This document shows, in pieces, positions 28,351 through 36,496 of a stretch of 64,000 nucleotides of DNA. Source of the stretch: Moorena bouillonii PNG (GTDB lineage Bacteria; Cyanobacteriota; Cyanobacteriia; Cyanobacteriales; Coleofasciculaceae); assembly GCF_001942495.1 (NCBI RefSeq), contig NZ_MKZS01000001.1:2962617-3026616 (forward strand), in the 5' to 3' direction. The stretch's first letter is position 1; every line of letters begins with the position of its first letter. Position numbers and translations under genes: made by a program. The notes beneath the pieces were generated by a model. That model made no database searches, was not told the DNA's origin, and saw only the letters and a list, made by a program, of their open reading frames with translations.

Positions 28351-28547
28351 CTGCTTGTTATTTACTCAGCATCCTTTTGGTCTTCACTAAGTTATTCGTG
28401 AGCAAAAGATGGTCAAAATGATTAATGAATCAATGTTATCCCTATAGTTTTATGTGTCTTGTTCAATAGACATGCCAACTAAGCAGATAGTTCTACAGTC
28501 GCTCCTATACTCAATTTTTACCTTTAGTTTACTATGGATAAAGTTAT

Positions 28548-28606
28548 GCGTTCGCGTAGCGTGGCCTACGGCCAATCGCCTTTGGCGGCTCCTAGGTCGC
28601 ATCGCT
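28548..28606. repeat. GTAGCGTGGCC palindromic repeat cluster
   Basis: GCGTTCGCGTAGCGTGGCC, TACGGCCAATCGCC, then CTTTGGCGGCTCCTAGGTCG: one full palindromic unit with a second degenerate GGCG-type palindrome attached. Confidence 0.8.
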
Positions 28607-28670
28607 TAAAAGTGTTTCCTAATTAGTCAAAGCAATTGCTTCAATGGAAATCAAACAACTCTCACAGGGA

Positions 28671-29042
28671 TTATGGGACATTACCCTGCTGCCAAAGCCT
28701 ATCCCATTGTTTTCTCCAAATTGGCCATATAAAATGGTAATAATTTTGGCTATACTGCTTTGAGTACTGGTGGCAGTCTGTTTCAATAGAAAACCACAAT
28801 TGCTTCAGTGCTGGCAAAGTAGTACATTGTTGAATCTGGCAAGCGACAGCATTTTGCCATTGTGATAATTTCCGATAACTGATAAATTGTCCACCTCGAT
28901 CACGGCGATGGACAAAGATTACATAGTTCCAAAATTCTACCCGCACGATCAGGCGATAGGAAATTTTCAGTAATCTAGCTATCATGTAAACCGTAATCCG
29001 GAATTTCTTAGCAGGGTTGAGTCGCCGAAATAAATTGGTCAT
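28671..29042 (-). CDS. Hypothetical basic, aromatic-rich protein
   Basis: 123 residues from ATG 29042 (the frame is open to 29093 with a TTG). It is rich in Arg, Gln, Trp and Tyr: FRITVYMIARLLKISYRLIV near the N-terminus, and a Gln/Tyr/Trp-rich C-terminus (HFIWPIWRKQWDRLWQQ). I do not recognise a family. Weak or no ribosome-binding site; it may be decayed or lineage-specific. The next gene on the same strand starts 97 bases upstream of it. Confidence 0.35.
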   Translation of the reverse strand: MTNLFRRLNPAKKFRITVYMIARLLKISYRLIVRVEFWNYVIFVHRRDRGGQFISYRKLSQWQNAVACQIQQCTTLPALKQLWFSIETDCHQYSKQYSQNYYHFIWPIWRKQWDRLWQQGNVP

Positions 29043-29138
29043 TGTTACAGGTAGGGATTGTAGAGTTATTCTTTTGTGAATTGAAAATAACAATTCACAA
29101 TTAACAATTCACAATTAACAATTCACAACCGACCCATA

Positions 29139-29350
29139 TTAATGAGTGAGTTGATCAAGAGGAAAATCCCTATAGTTTTTGCTACCGGGCAAATCAAAGA
29201 CAAGTTCAAATTGGGTATCAGGGACTCGCTGACGCCATAACTGAGGGTGTGCCTCTGCATCAGAGCGAGTGCAGTAGCGACCGATGATTACCCATTGGGT
29301 TGGGGAAGGCGGGTCACTGCCCAAGGCTGGAGGTTTTGTAGATAAGCCAT
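29139..29350 (-). pseudogene. Small conserved cyanobacterial protein with a one-base frameshift
   Basis: From ATG 29350 (AAGGAG 12 bases before) the frame reads MAYLQNLQPWAVTRLPQP and hits TAA. The adjacent frame continues QWVIIGRYCTRSDAEAHPQL then WRQRVPDTQFELVFDL to 29139. The two halves together match a small cyanobacterial family (NLQPWAV...R...GR...SDAEAH...RQ..P...F.VVFD). Adding one C in the CCCC run near 29303 would join the frames, so this is a recent homopolymer frameshift or a sequencing error. The function of the family is unknown to me. Confidence 0.6.
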
Positions 29351-29522
29351 AATGGAGCTATCTCCTTTGAACAATGGAGTATTAGCCAGCGCATGAACTA
29401 CGAGTGCTCGGCGCGCTGGCTTTCCCTATCCTACCTCATTCCTGGGAAAATAAATTTATAAATTTTGTAAAAAAAATCATTGATGCCAGAATGGAGTAAA
29501 GTTGTTTACTGGTAGTAGGACA

Positions 29523-29687
29523 GTGGCTGAAGAATCAATACGGGTTTATCTATCCAAAGATAAAAAAAAGAACTTTAAAGCAGCTTGTGTTATGCAAGAC
29601 AGGGACATGAGCGATGTTGTCAATGAATTAATTGACAAGTGGCTTGATCAAAATGGTGTATATATACATGGAGAAAAGGAGACGTGA
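29523..29687 (+). CDS. Ribbon-helix-helix (ParG/CopG-like) DNA-binding protein
   Basis: 54 residues from GTG 29523 (the frame is open to 29502): VAEESIRVYLSKDKKKNFKA, then CVMQDRDMSDVVNELIDKWL. This is a short beta-strand followed by two helices, as in RHH proteins used for plasmid partition or antitoxin control. No ParA neighbour or toxin is present, so it is an orphan. The GTG start is a choice from family length; the ribosome-binding site is weak. Confidence 0.6.
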   Translation: MAEESIRVYLSKDKKKNFKAACVMQDRDMSDVVNELIDKWLDQNGVYIHGEKET

Positions 29688-29729
29688 ATAAATCCTGAAA
29701 CCTTAGCAGGAAAAGGTTTACAGGCTTAT

Positions 29730-30006
29730 GCGATCGCGTAGCGTCGGCGAAAGCCGAATCGCATTTCAGTGTCTGTTGTTGTATCTCATTTTAATGCCTT
29801 ACTATAATCCTTTTAAGTTTGGCATTAAAACCATGCTAAACCAGCATACTATGACAGAGAAAAACAAAAGGCGCAAACACAGTAGTGATTCACCGTTGGA
29901 GGCTCTAAGAATTAAACGCACCAATTTGTCTCAAGACGAATTAGCTTCCTCCGCTCTTATGCCCCACAACGAACATGCGCAGCATGAGTGTTTAAAGTTA
30001 CCGTAA
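29730..30006 (+). pseudogene. XRE-type helix-turn-helix fragment preceded by a palindromic repeat
   Basis: A palindromic repeat with a HIP1 core lies at 29730-29764. From ATG 29851 a frame reads MTEKNKRRKHSSDSPLEALR then IKRTNLSQDELASSA, the first helices of an XRE regulator, before it diverges (LMPHNEHAQHECLKLP) into the repeat element that starts near 29994. Only the N-terminal third of a regulator is left. Confidence 0.45.
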
Positions 30007-30499
30007 GGATAGTGGAGCCTTAATCAATGGAGGCGCGCGTTCCTATGGCGAATTAAATTCGCCTAGGGTCGCACCTCAAGTTTTAACCCTTTTACCCATA
30101 GCCTGCCAACCATAAAGGCTCCACTAACAATCAGGTTTCGTCTCCAGAGATGAATCGCGGACAGGAACTGTGATCAACAGCCTGAAAAACGTTATACTAA
30201 AAATAGTAGGGAAAACAAATTAAGAGCTAACCGCCACCTGCTAAGTAAAAAAAAGAACTTTTTTTTTAATTGTTCCGGTGGGTCGGGGCATCCCGGAGAG
30301 GAAACCTTAGAATAGGGTTTGAAGTTACCGTAAGGAGAGGGTCGCCTTAATCAAACAGTTTTAACCCTTTTACGCACAGCCAATCAACCATAAAGGCGAC
30401 CCTCTGATAAGGTTTCGTCTCTGGCCTTAATCATAAAGTTTTAACCCTTTACCCATAACCGACTAACCATAAAGGCTGCCCTATTCTTGCGGTAACTTC
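29994..30499. repeat. Nested palindromic repeat elements (three related copies)
   Basis: Copies start GAAGTTACCGTAAGGA or TTAAAGTTACCGTAAGGA. Copy 1: stem TAGTGGAGCCTT (30010-30021) with AAGGCTCCACTA (30115-30126). Copy 2 (from 30321): stem AGAGGGTCGCCTT with AAGGCGACCCTCT. The stem sequences differ but stay fully complementary. Shared inner parts are TTAATCA, AGTTTTAACCC and ACCATAAAGGC. Outer arms AGAATAGGG (near 30310) and GAAGTTACCG (near 30321) pair with CCCTATTCT and CGGTAACTTC near 30479-30499, enclosing copies 2 and 3. Confidence 0.75.
30029..30077. mobile_element. About 50-bp palindromic element nested in repeat copy 1
   Basis: Between TTAATCA and AAGTTTTAACCC, copy 1 carries about 50 extra bases that the other two copies lack: ends GGAGGCGCG and CGCACCTC, core GGCGAATTAAATTCGCC at 30047-30063. 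It is the same element family as in the Uma2 gene. Confidence 0.75.
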
Positions 30500-30706
30500 T
30501 GACCGTATCGTTAATAAAGCTTACCGAGTAACCTAAGCGATGGCTGGTGTTGGTAAGAAGCCCACACTCAACCTGACAAGGTGAGTGTGGGAGTATGTCA
30601 CCCATCTACTGTGGTATTCCTCGTGCGAACCAGCGCTAGGTCTCTGGTAGGACTGAGGCTAGACCAACCCTCCGGCAACTGAAATTGCTGTGCCAACGAC
30701 TAGGGA
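30500..30706 (+). ncRNA. Possible structured RNA or group II intron relic (uncertain)
   Basis: A GC-richer, stem-rich stretch without a convincing frame. The best structure is 30561-30591: CCCACACTC pairs with GAGTGTGGG, then a bulged A, ACCT pairs with AGGT, and a GACA tetraloop closes it. The DNA on either side (GGCTGGTGTTGGTAAGAAGC; CTCGTGCGAACCAGCGCTAGG) reminds me of group II intron domain I, but no intron-encoded protein or domain V/VI was seen. A computed fold or an Rfam search would decide. Confidence 0.3.
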
Positions 30707-30869
30707 TTGAGCACATTAATCAGCTGCCAGGCGAATTTGGAGCACCTAGTACCGCTGGGGGCAATTAAAAATTCAAAATTCTTCAATGGTTACTATAGCG
30801 TTTTCACATTTGATTTGAAAGCGCTATACTTCCTTGTTGATCTCAAAGCTGAAAGCTATAAGCTTTCAG

Positions 30870-31429
30870 TCATTGACGTACTAACTGACCTAAGTGTTTT
30901 AATATTCTCGCAACAGTATATAAATCATTGCCACGATTCAGCACAGAGAACTGATTAGAAAAAGCATATTGCAGTTTATTTTGTCGAATCAGTTTGATAA
31001 AAATAAATTCACCACCATTACTCACAAATCCGAAAGCAGGCTTTTCTAGCTCAGGATTAGCCAACATATAAGCTAGAGCTTGTGGTATCCCTACCTTTAA
31101 AGAGTATTCTGCTCGTTTCGCTTCAATCACCACTATCCAAAACTGAGGTTGACAAATCAAAATATCAATTCGTCCTCTGACAATCGTTTCCTGATCTTCC
31201 GATGAAATTTGTACGTCTTTGTCAGCCAAGCAATAACAATCGGTCCGAAACCTGATTCAACCGTCCCTAGCAACGTAGCCAGCTCCTGATCTTCCCCTAC
31301 ACCCGTCACCCCACACCCCACACCCAGTAAGGCTTTTAAGGCTGTTTGTCACCCCGTCAGAGGCTCTAGTCCAAATTTGTCCTTCAATTGATGCAGAGAA
31401 ATATCTTGGGCTACGATTGTTTCTATCAT
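30870..31429 (-). pseudogene. Type I restriction-like endonuclease (HsdR_N-type) with a replaced middle
   Basis: From ATG 31429 a frame reads MIETIVAQDISLHQLKDKFG then LEPLTG and stops, the N-terminus of a cyanobacterial restriction-subunit family. The C-terminal part, DVQISSEDQETIVRGRIDIL, WIVVIEAKRAEYSLK (PD-(D/E)XK with Asp and E-x-K), YMLANPELEKPAFGFVSNGG and LYTVARILKHLGQL, is intact at 30870-31229. About 150 bases between them, including GGGGTGTGGGGTG-type repeats, replace the normal middle, so the gene is dead or makes only a 119-residue catalytic piece. Confidence 0.7.
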
Positions 31430-31958
31430 TATCCTTTGGGAATTGTTAATTAAGTTAATTAGGAATTTAAATTTTATTCTTAATTGCTAATGCTTTTACC
31501 TTATTATAAACATTCGAGTAGCGTGGCCTATGGTCAATCCTAAAAATAATATCGCTCTCAATTTTAAGTAATTACTGCATTACCTGGCTATTTTATCCTC
31601 TACAATACTGTTTAATTTAACCCCTAATTCTGATTCTAATTCTACAGGTTTATTGTTGATCACCACCTGATGGAATCCAGGCGCTAACTGGGGATAGTTC
31701 TGGCAACTCAACATGTAACCAACCTACACTCTCTTCTCCTCCCACACCTCCCACACCTCCCACACCTCCCACACTCCCTGTTTGACCCTGATGTTAGAAA
31801 CTTACCCCTGTCAATGATCCCTTTACTGTACAAGATCGAACATTTTGCGATCGCAACCAAGATTAGAATAAAGTAAACAAGTGTAAAGAAATGCTTAGTT
31901 TTACTTGATTATTTATCTAAAAGATAAGCATACTGTCCATTGCCGATTGAAAATAACT
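31430..31958. repeat. Intergenic region with palindromic repeat and ACACCTCCC array
   Basis: A GTAGCGTGGCC palindrome copy is at about 31511-31540 and four ACACCTCCC-like 9-bp units at about 31741-31778. A HIP1-like GCGATCGC lies at 31849. No gene is seen; the promoter of the downstream TPM gene should lie near its 3' end. Confidence 0.6.
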
Positions 31959-32762
31959 ATGCAGTATCTGTTTCCAAAACGAATTTTAGTATCCTTCGCA
32001 GCACTGTTCCTAGCTTGTTCTATGTGGGCGATTGCTCCTGAGGCCAAGGCTTACGACAATCCTGAGTTACTGCCCGAGGTTCAAACACCAGTCATTGATT
32101 TAGCGAACTTTATTCCAGAGCTTCAAGAGCAGAGACTAGTCGAAGATTTAGAAAGCTTTGAGGAGGAAACTGGCTGGAAACTCCGAGTTTTGACCCAATA
32201 TGACCGCACCCCTGGTCGGGCAGTCAAAGAGTTTTGGGGACTTAACGACAAAAGTATGTTACTGATTGCTGACGCCCGAGGAGGGAATATCCTAGGGTTT
32301 AACGTGGGTGATGCCCTGTATGAATTCCTTCCTCGTACATTTTGGGTAGAGTTGCAAACCCGATTTGGTAATCTCTACTTTGTACGGGACAATGGCGAAA
32401 ACCAATCTATTATCGAAGCCCTAAATACGGTCAAGCAATGCCTGCGCCAAGGGGGATGTCGGGTGGTACCTGGACTACCACGGGAACAGTGGATTTTGAC
32501 CCTAATTACTTCTACTGTCGGAGGAGTGATTTGTGGATTTGCTGCTATTCCCCGCAAACAGGATCAGGTTTTCGCTTGGCAATGGGCTTTAATTTTGTCC
32601 CCACTTTGGGGTATTCTGTTTATTGCCTTCGGTATTGGACCTGTAGTGACACGCACCTCTGATTTCTTACCACTATTGCGCAATATTCTTGGTTTCGTTC
32701 TCGGTGCGGTTGTGGCTTACTTGTCACCAGTTATTAGTGAATCATCAGCCTCAGAAACTTAA
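31959..32762 (+). CDS. TPM-domain protein, Psb32/TLP18.3-like photosystem II repair factor
   Basis: 267 residues from ATG 31959 (the frame is open further upstream to 31905). The N-terminus MQYLFPKRILVSFAALFLAC then SMWAIAPEAKAYDNP is a signal peptide with an AKA cleavage site. The TPM domain (about 40-170: VIDLANFIPELQEQRLVEDL, LLIADARGGNILGFNVGDAL) is followed by two to three C-terminal membrane helices. In Arabidopsis and Synechocystis such proteins help repair photosystem II after light damage in the thylakoid lumen. Monocistronic. The family call is good; the Psb32 role is inferred from architecture. Confidence 0.8.
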   Translation: MQYLFPKRILVSFAALFLACSMWAIAPEAKAYDNPELLPEVQTPVIDLANFIPELQEQRLVEDLESFEEETGWKLRVLTQYDRTPGRAVKEFWGLNDKSMLLIADARGGNILGFNVGDALYEFLPRTFWVELQTRFGNLYFVRDNGENQSIIEALNTVKQCLRQGGCRVVPGLPREQWILTLITSTVGGVICGFAAIPRKQDQVFAWQWALILSPLWGILFIAFGIGPVVTRTSDFLPLLRNILGFVLGAVVAYLSPVISESSASET

Positions 32763-32919
32763 AACCTATTGCAGGAGCCCTATTCTAGGGCAGCAATATA
32801 GGGGCGCAAGGCTTGCGCCCTCACGATGATTGACCAATAGCTTGACCGTAGGTCACGCTACGGGAAGGAAATCCAATCTCAAAAGTGAAGCGCGACAATT
32901 ATTACTCAGCACTCAGCAC
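32763..32919. repeat. Spacer with a palindromic repeat between psb32-like and rph
   Basis: A GGGCGCAAGGCTTGCGCCC hairpin (32801-32819, 9-bp arms) could end transcription of either convergent gene. A GTAGCGTGGCC-family copy (inverted, AGGTCACGCTACGGG) follows at about 32842-32867. Confidence 0.6.
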
Positions 32920-33633
32920 TTATTTCTGGTAACGCTGTGCCTGTAACAACTCCTTAATACCTTTTTCTCCTAGATCCATCAACTGATTGAGTTGATGGCG
33001 AGTATAAGCCCCTGACTCGGCTGTTCCCTGAACCTCAATAATACCCATTTGATCGTTCATCACTACATTAAAATCCACCTCAGCCGCCACATCTTCGAGA
33101 TAGTTGAGGTCTAAAAACGGCTCACCTTCCAATAAACCAACCGAGACAGCAGCAACTTGGTGAATTAAAGGCGATCGCTCTAGTACTCCCGTTTTAAGCA
33201 GTTTATCCACAGCATCCGCAAGAGCAACATATCCCCCAGTAATGGAAGTAGTACGGGTACCTGCATCCGCCTGTAGAACATCCGCATCTACCGTAATGGT
33301 CCTCTCGCCCAAGGCTTTGAGATCAACAGCAGCCCGTAAACTACGTCCGATTAGCCGCTGAATTTCCTGAGTTCTACCCGAAAGCTTGAGAAGTTCCCGT
33401 CTTTGGCGTTCCGGTGTTGCTCCTGGTAACATCCTATACTCAGCGGTTAGCCAGCCGCTGCCAGTATCCTTGAGAAATCGGGGGACTTCCTCCTGAACCG
33501 TCACGGTACAAAGTACTTTGGTCTCACCACAGTGAGCTAGGACGGAACCAAGAGCATAGCGGGTAAATTCTCGCTCAAACAAAATCGGACGTAGTTGATC
33601 CGGTTTTCGGTGATCAGGACGCTGCCAAGACAT
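32920..33633 (-). CDS. rph: Ribonuclease PH
   Basis: 237 residues, the family's normal length. It trims tRNA 3' ends using phosphate as attacking group (releases nucleoside diphosphates), as a hexamer in the cytoplasm. Seen: [17 protein letters not shown] at the start, [20 protein letters not shown], the Arg-rich [20 protein letters not shown] that binds phosphate, [20 protein letters not shown] with catalytic Asp, and [20 protein letters not shown]. All motifs are intact. No operon partner. Confidence 0.96.
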   Translation of the reverse strand: MSWQRPDHRKPDQLRPILFEREFTRYALGSVLAHCGETKVLCTVTVQEEVPRFLKDTGSGWLTAEYRMLPGATPERQRRELLKLSGRTQEIQRLIGRSLRAAVDLKALGERTITVDADVLQADAGTRTTSITGGYVALADAVDKLLKTGVLERSPLIHQVAAVSVGLLEGEPFLDLNYLEDVAAEVDFNVVMNDQMGIIEVQGTAESGAYTRHQLNQLMDLGEKGIKELLQAQRYQK

Positions 33634-33873
33634 AAGTTATGTAGCAAAGGGAACAGGGAACAGGGAGCGGTGCGACCCGTGGCGAATTTAATTACGGGTC
33701 AAGGGCACGCCCTGGGAGTAGGGAATAAGGAACAACAATTATCACAATTGATTTAGTGATATAGGTACCCTATATCAAGTCCAGTTAATCACTTATAAAA
33801 TGGTATATCGATAATTGGTAATTGGTCATATAGCATTTCTCAATACCAAAATAATAATTGCTCTATTATCCAG
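33634..33873. mobile_element. Spacer carrying a copy of the palindromic element
   Basis: GGTGCGACCCGTGGCGAATT, TAATTACGGG, TCAAGGGCACGCC at about 33669-33712: an intergenic, partly drifted copy of the element found in the Uma2 gene. GGGAACA-type heptamers precede it. Confidence 0.6.
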
Positions 33874-34446
33874 CTATTCACTGTTAATAATTGTGTAATT
33901 GTTTTCAATAATTTTGTCCGACAATTTAGTAACAGATGTTGGATTGAGGAGAAATGAAGCTGCTCGTTTAGCTGTTTCTTCACTTAACTGGATTTGGGTT
34001 AGACTAACTAAGCCTTCGTTCAGAAAATGATCTCTAACTAGAGCTTTCTCTCCACTATTGAAGATAGTCTCATAAAAAACTTTCTTTATGCCAGCTGAAA
34101 TGATTAACTTCAAGCAGGAGACACAGGGTTCTAGGGTGACATAAATAGTGGCTCCAGCAGTGGCAATACCATGTTTAGCTGCAAACGCGATCGCATTCGC
34201 TTCAGCATGAACAGCTCGGGATGGCATGGTACGAGACGCATCGCAGCTACTTAGTCCAGGATAGCAGTATCCCTGAGCTGTGCAATGACTTGAGCCAGAT
34301 GGGGAACCATTGTAACCTGTTGCTAAAATCTGATTGTTTTTAACAATCACTGCTCCTACAGGAAAGGCTAAACAGGTTGAGCGAGTAGCTGCTAGCTTAG
34401 CCATCATTAAAAAGTATTCATCCCAGTTTGGTCTTTCACTAGTCAT
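33874..34446 (-). CDS. Deoxycytidylate (dCMP) deaminase family protein
   Basis: 190 residues from ATG 34446; a TTG at 34470 would add eight. It has the zinc-deaminase motifs HAEANAIAFAAKHG (His ligand and catalytic Glu) and PCVSC (two Cys ligands), and the dCMP-deaminase-like inserts FPVGAVIVKNNQILATGYNG and HCTAQGYCYPGLSSCDASRT. It converts dCMP to dUMP for dTMP synthesis. The nearest gene on the same strand encodes a thymidylate synthase, which fits. The C-terminal 50 residues are less typical. Tissue-type ComEB/dCMP deaminases are alternatives. Confidence 0.82.
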   Translation of the reverse strand: MTSERPNWDEYFLMMAKLAATRSTCLAFPVGAVIVKNNQILATGYNGSPSGSSHCTAQGYCYPGLSSCDASRTMPSRAVHAEANAIAFAAKHGIATAGATIYVTLEPCVSCLKLIISAGIKKVFYETIFNSGEKALVRDHFLNEGLVSLTQIQLSEETAKRAASFLLNPTSVTKLSDKIIENNYTIINSE

Positions 34447-34813
34447 TGGTAATTTTAAACTTGTCGTCAATGATCAATTTTATATCAATGTCAGTTTAGT
34501 TGATGACATAAACTATCATCGTCTTTTTTAAGTGAACAGGGAGCAGGTAAAAGAGAACAGTAAATAGAAACATGTCTTAACCTTTACTGTGGTTGCTATA
34601 ACTTGTCATTTTACCAAGAACTATTCACCAAACTATCTTTGGTTATTTTTTACACCAAACTCGTTTTTTAGGTTATCTATAGTTGATGCTGATCAATAAC
34701 TGCTTATCAATAACTTATCCTAGTCATGAAGTACAGTAAATTTTCCCATGGGTCACTCCTTACTCCCTAATTCTTAATACCCATGATTTTGTATATCATA
34801 AGTCTTAAAAATG
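34447..34813. other. Intergenic stretch between deaminase and thymidylate synthase
   Basis: About 370 AT-rich bases with no gene, repeat array or clear terminator that I can identify. Confidence 0.4.
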
Positions 34814-36322
34814 CTATAATTGGTGATAAGTTTTATCTTCTTTTATAGCTATCATAGCTTTTTCTAATTCTATTCCTAAATAGACCGCATGACTAGGTTG
34901 TATTGAAGGATTATCACTACAAATTTTTCTAGATAAACTCATGGCATTTTTACCAGAATACGTAGCAATTACTTCCCCGCTACCAGGGGTTGTCTGCTTC
35001 ACTATAATATTATTATTTTCGGTTTCAATCAAGAAATTACCAATGGGATCAGCATACTGTTTCTGTTCTGAATTGATAATTTGTTGATAGTGATTTTGAA
35101 TAATCCGATTAGCATAGTCATAACAATCATCATAAATATGAGCACTTTGACTAACGGTAATCAGCGGTCCCATTTTTAATTGAATACCCCCGCGCTTACC
35201 AATTTGGTCTGTAATATACTGCTGTAGTGCTCTTAGTCCAAAGGCATTAGCTGCCCACGCGCTAAACATATCATTACTTCTCAATGTGGCCGTTAGGGAC
35301 AATTCATTATCCACGACTCTCAGCCAGATGTGATTCAGACAAGGACTACCCCCTTTCTCATGGTCTTTGACATCCCATAGGGACATCACTGCACTGGCGG
35401 CATCGATTTCACCAATGAGTTTAGTGATTACTTGCTCGATTTGGTCACGTTTGAACCAAGAACGTAGACGCTGACCATAGGTATATTTAACTCCTTCTAC
35501 TACGGGTGCGTCGTCCAGGATTTGATGAATGTATTCTTGGATAAAGTCGCGATCGCATGGTAAATAATTGGGCTCAGGAAAGTAAAATTCAGGAGGTTCT
35601 TCCGTTACTACTGCCATTAAATCGATTAGCTCTTGCCAATATCCGTCATAACCTGTGGGTCGAATTGTGCCGGTAGTTTTAATGCGATGGATTATCTTAA
35701 CCCAAGTTTCAGCTATCGTTCGCCCTTCAATACGATGTCCATAGCGCGCTCCTGGTTTTAGGGGCGCACAGCCAGATTCCCCGACATCATTTGCCATAGG
35801 AAATTCCAATGGTGTTCCCCAGGGCTCTTGAGTTTTGGAGCCATAAGACTTAACCAAACTCACGGCTTGGGTAATCGAATCAGCCTCTGCCACAGAAAGT
35901 TCCCTTCTGAGTTGTTCTAGGATGACTAAGGGAATCTCCATGTCAATATACCCTTTTATAGAAGAGCGAATCACCCAGCAGTGACGACCAGTATCACTAG
36001 TCCCTTCTTCAACGCCATGGTGGAAAAAGTCCAGCAAGCAAGTCCCACTGCCAGCATTGCGGTCTTCCTTCGTAGCGTTGAGAATGACCAAGTAGCGGAC
36101 ATGGGGATTAGCGAGGAGATTACGAATGAGCAGGCTAATTCCCCGGGTGGGACTGTATAACTGTCCGACTACAGCAAATTCCGAGGGGTTTAACTTTTTT
36201 GCGATCGCGTCTTTTATCGTCCATCCCGTAATCACCCCCGTTTGACCTGTACCGTAAATCAGTTGGTTAGGCTTGTGCAGGGGTTTGTACTGGAATTGAC
36301 TTACTTTGCTGATTGCTGTCAT
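34814..36322 (-). CDS. Archaeal/cyanobacterial-type thymidylate synthase with N-terminal DUF4346/MtrA-like domain
   Basis: 502 residues. It methylates dUMP to dTMP using methylene-tetrahydrofolate. The N-terminal part (about 20-130, FAVVGQLYSPTRGISLLIRN, HVRYLVILNATKEDRNAGSG) resembles DUF4346/MtrA. The C-terminal half has thymidylate-synthase features: KGGSPCLNHIW with the nucleophilic Cys near 327, TATLRSNDMFSAWAANAFGL (the R-S-x-D phosphate/base motif) and VSQSAHIYDDCYDYANR (the H-I-Y motif). It ends with a DUF4346-type tail. Full length. The adjacent dCMP deaminase supplies dUMP, so these two may form a dTMP pair. Confidence 0.82.
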   Translation of the reverse strand: MTAISKVSQFQYKPLHKPNQLIYGTGQTGVITGWTIKDAIAKKLNPSEFAVVGQLYSPTRGISLLIRNLLANPHVRYLVILNATKEDRNAGSGTCLLDFFHHGVEEGTSDTGRHCWVIRSSIKGYIDMEIPLVILEQLRRELSVAEADSITQAVSLVKSYGSKTQEPWGTPLEFPMANDVGESGCAPLKPGARYGHRIEGRTIAETWVKIIHRIKTTGTIRPTGYDGYWQELIDLMAVVTEEPPEFYFPEPNYLPCDRDFIQEYIHQILDDAPVVEGVKYTYGQRLRSWFKRDQIEQVITKLIGEIDAASAVMSLWDVKDHEKGGSPCLNHIWLRVVDNELSLTATLRSNDMFSAWAANAFGLRALQQYITDQIGKRGGIQLKMGPLITVSQSAHIYDDCYDYANRIIQNHYQQIINSEQKQYADPIGNFLIETENNNIIVKQTTPGSGEVIATYSGKNAMSLSRKICSDNPSIQPSHAVYLGIELEKAMIAIKEDKTYHQL

Positions 36323-36496
36323 TTTAATGCAGAAGTTGAAGCTTGAATGTTGACTGTTAAATTTTATATTTTAAATGTTAAATGTTTAAGATTGAGGTAA
36401 TGGTAATCAACACTTATCTTTATCCCCACTACATAATCCCGTTATAATGCCCAGCATTTAACGGATAGAGGAAAGCAGGATTTAATCCTAAGTTAG

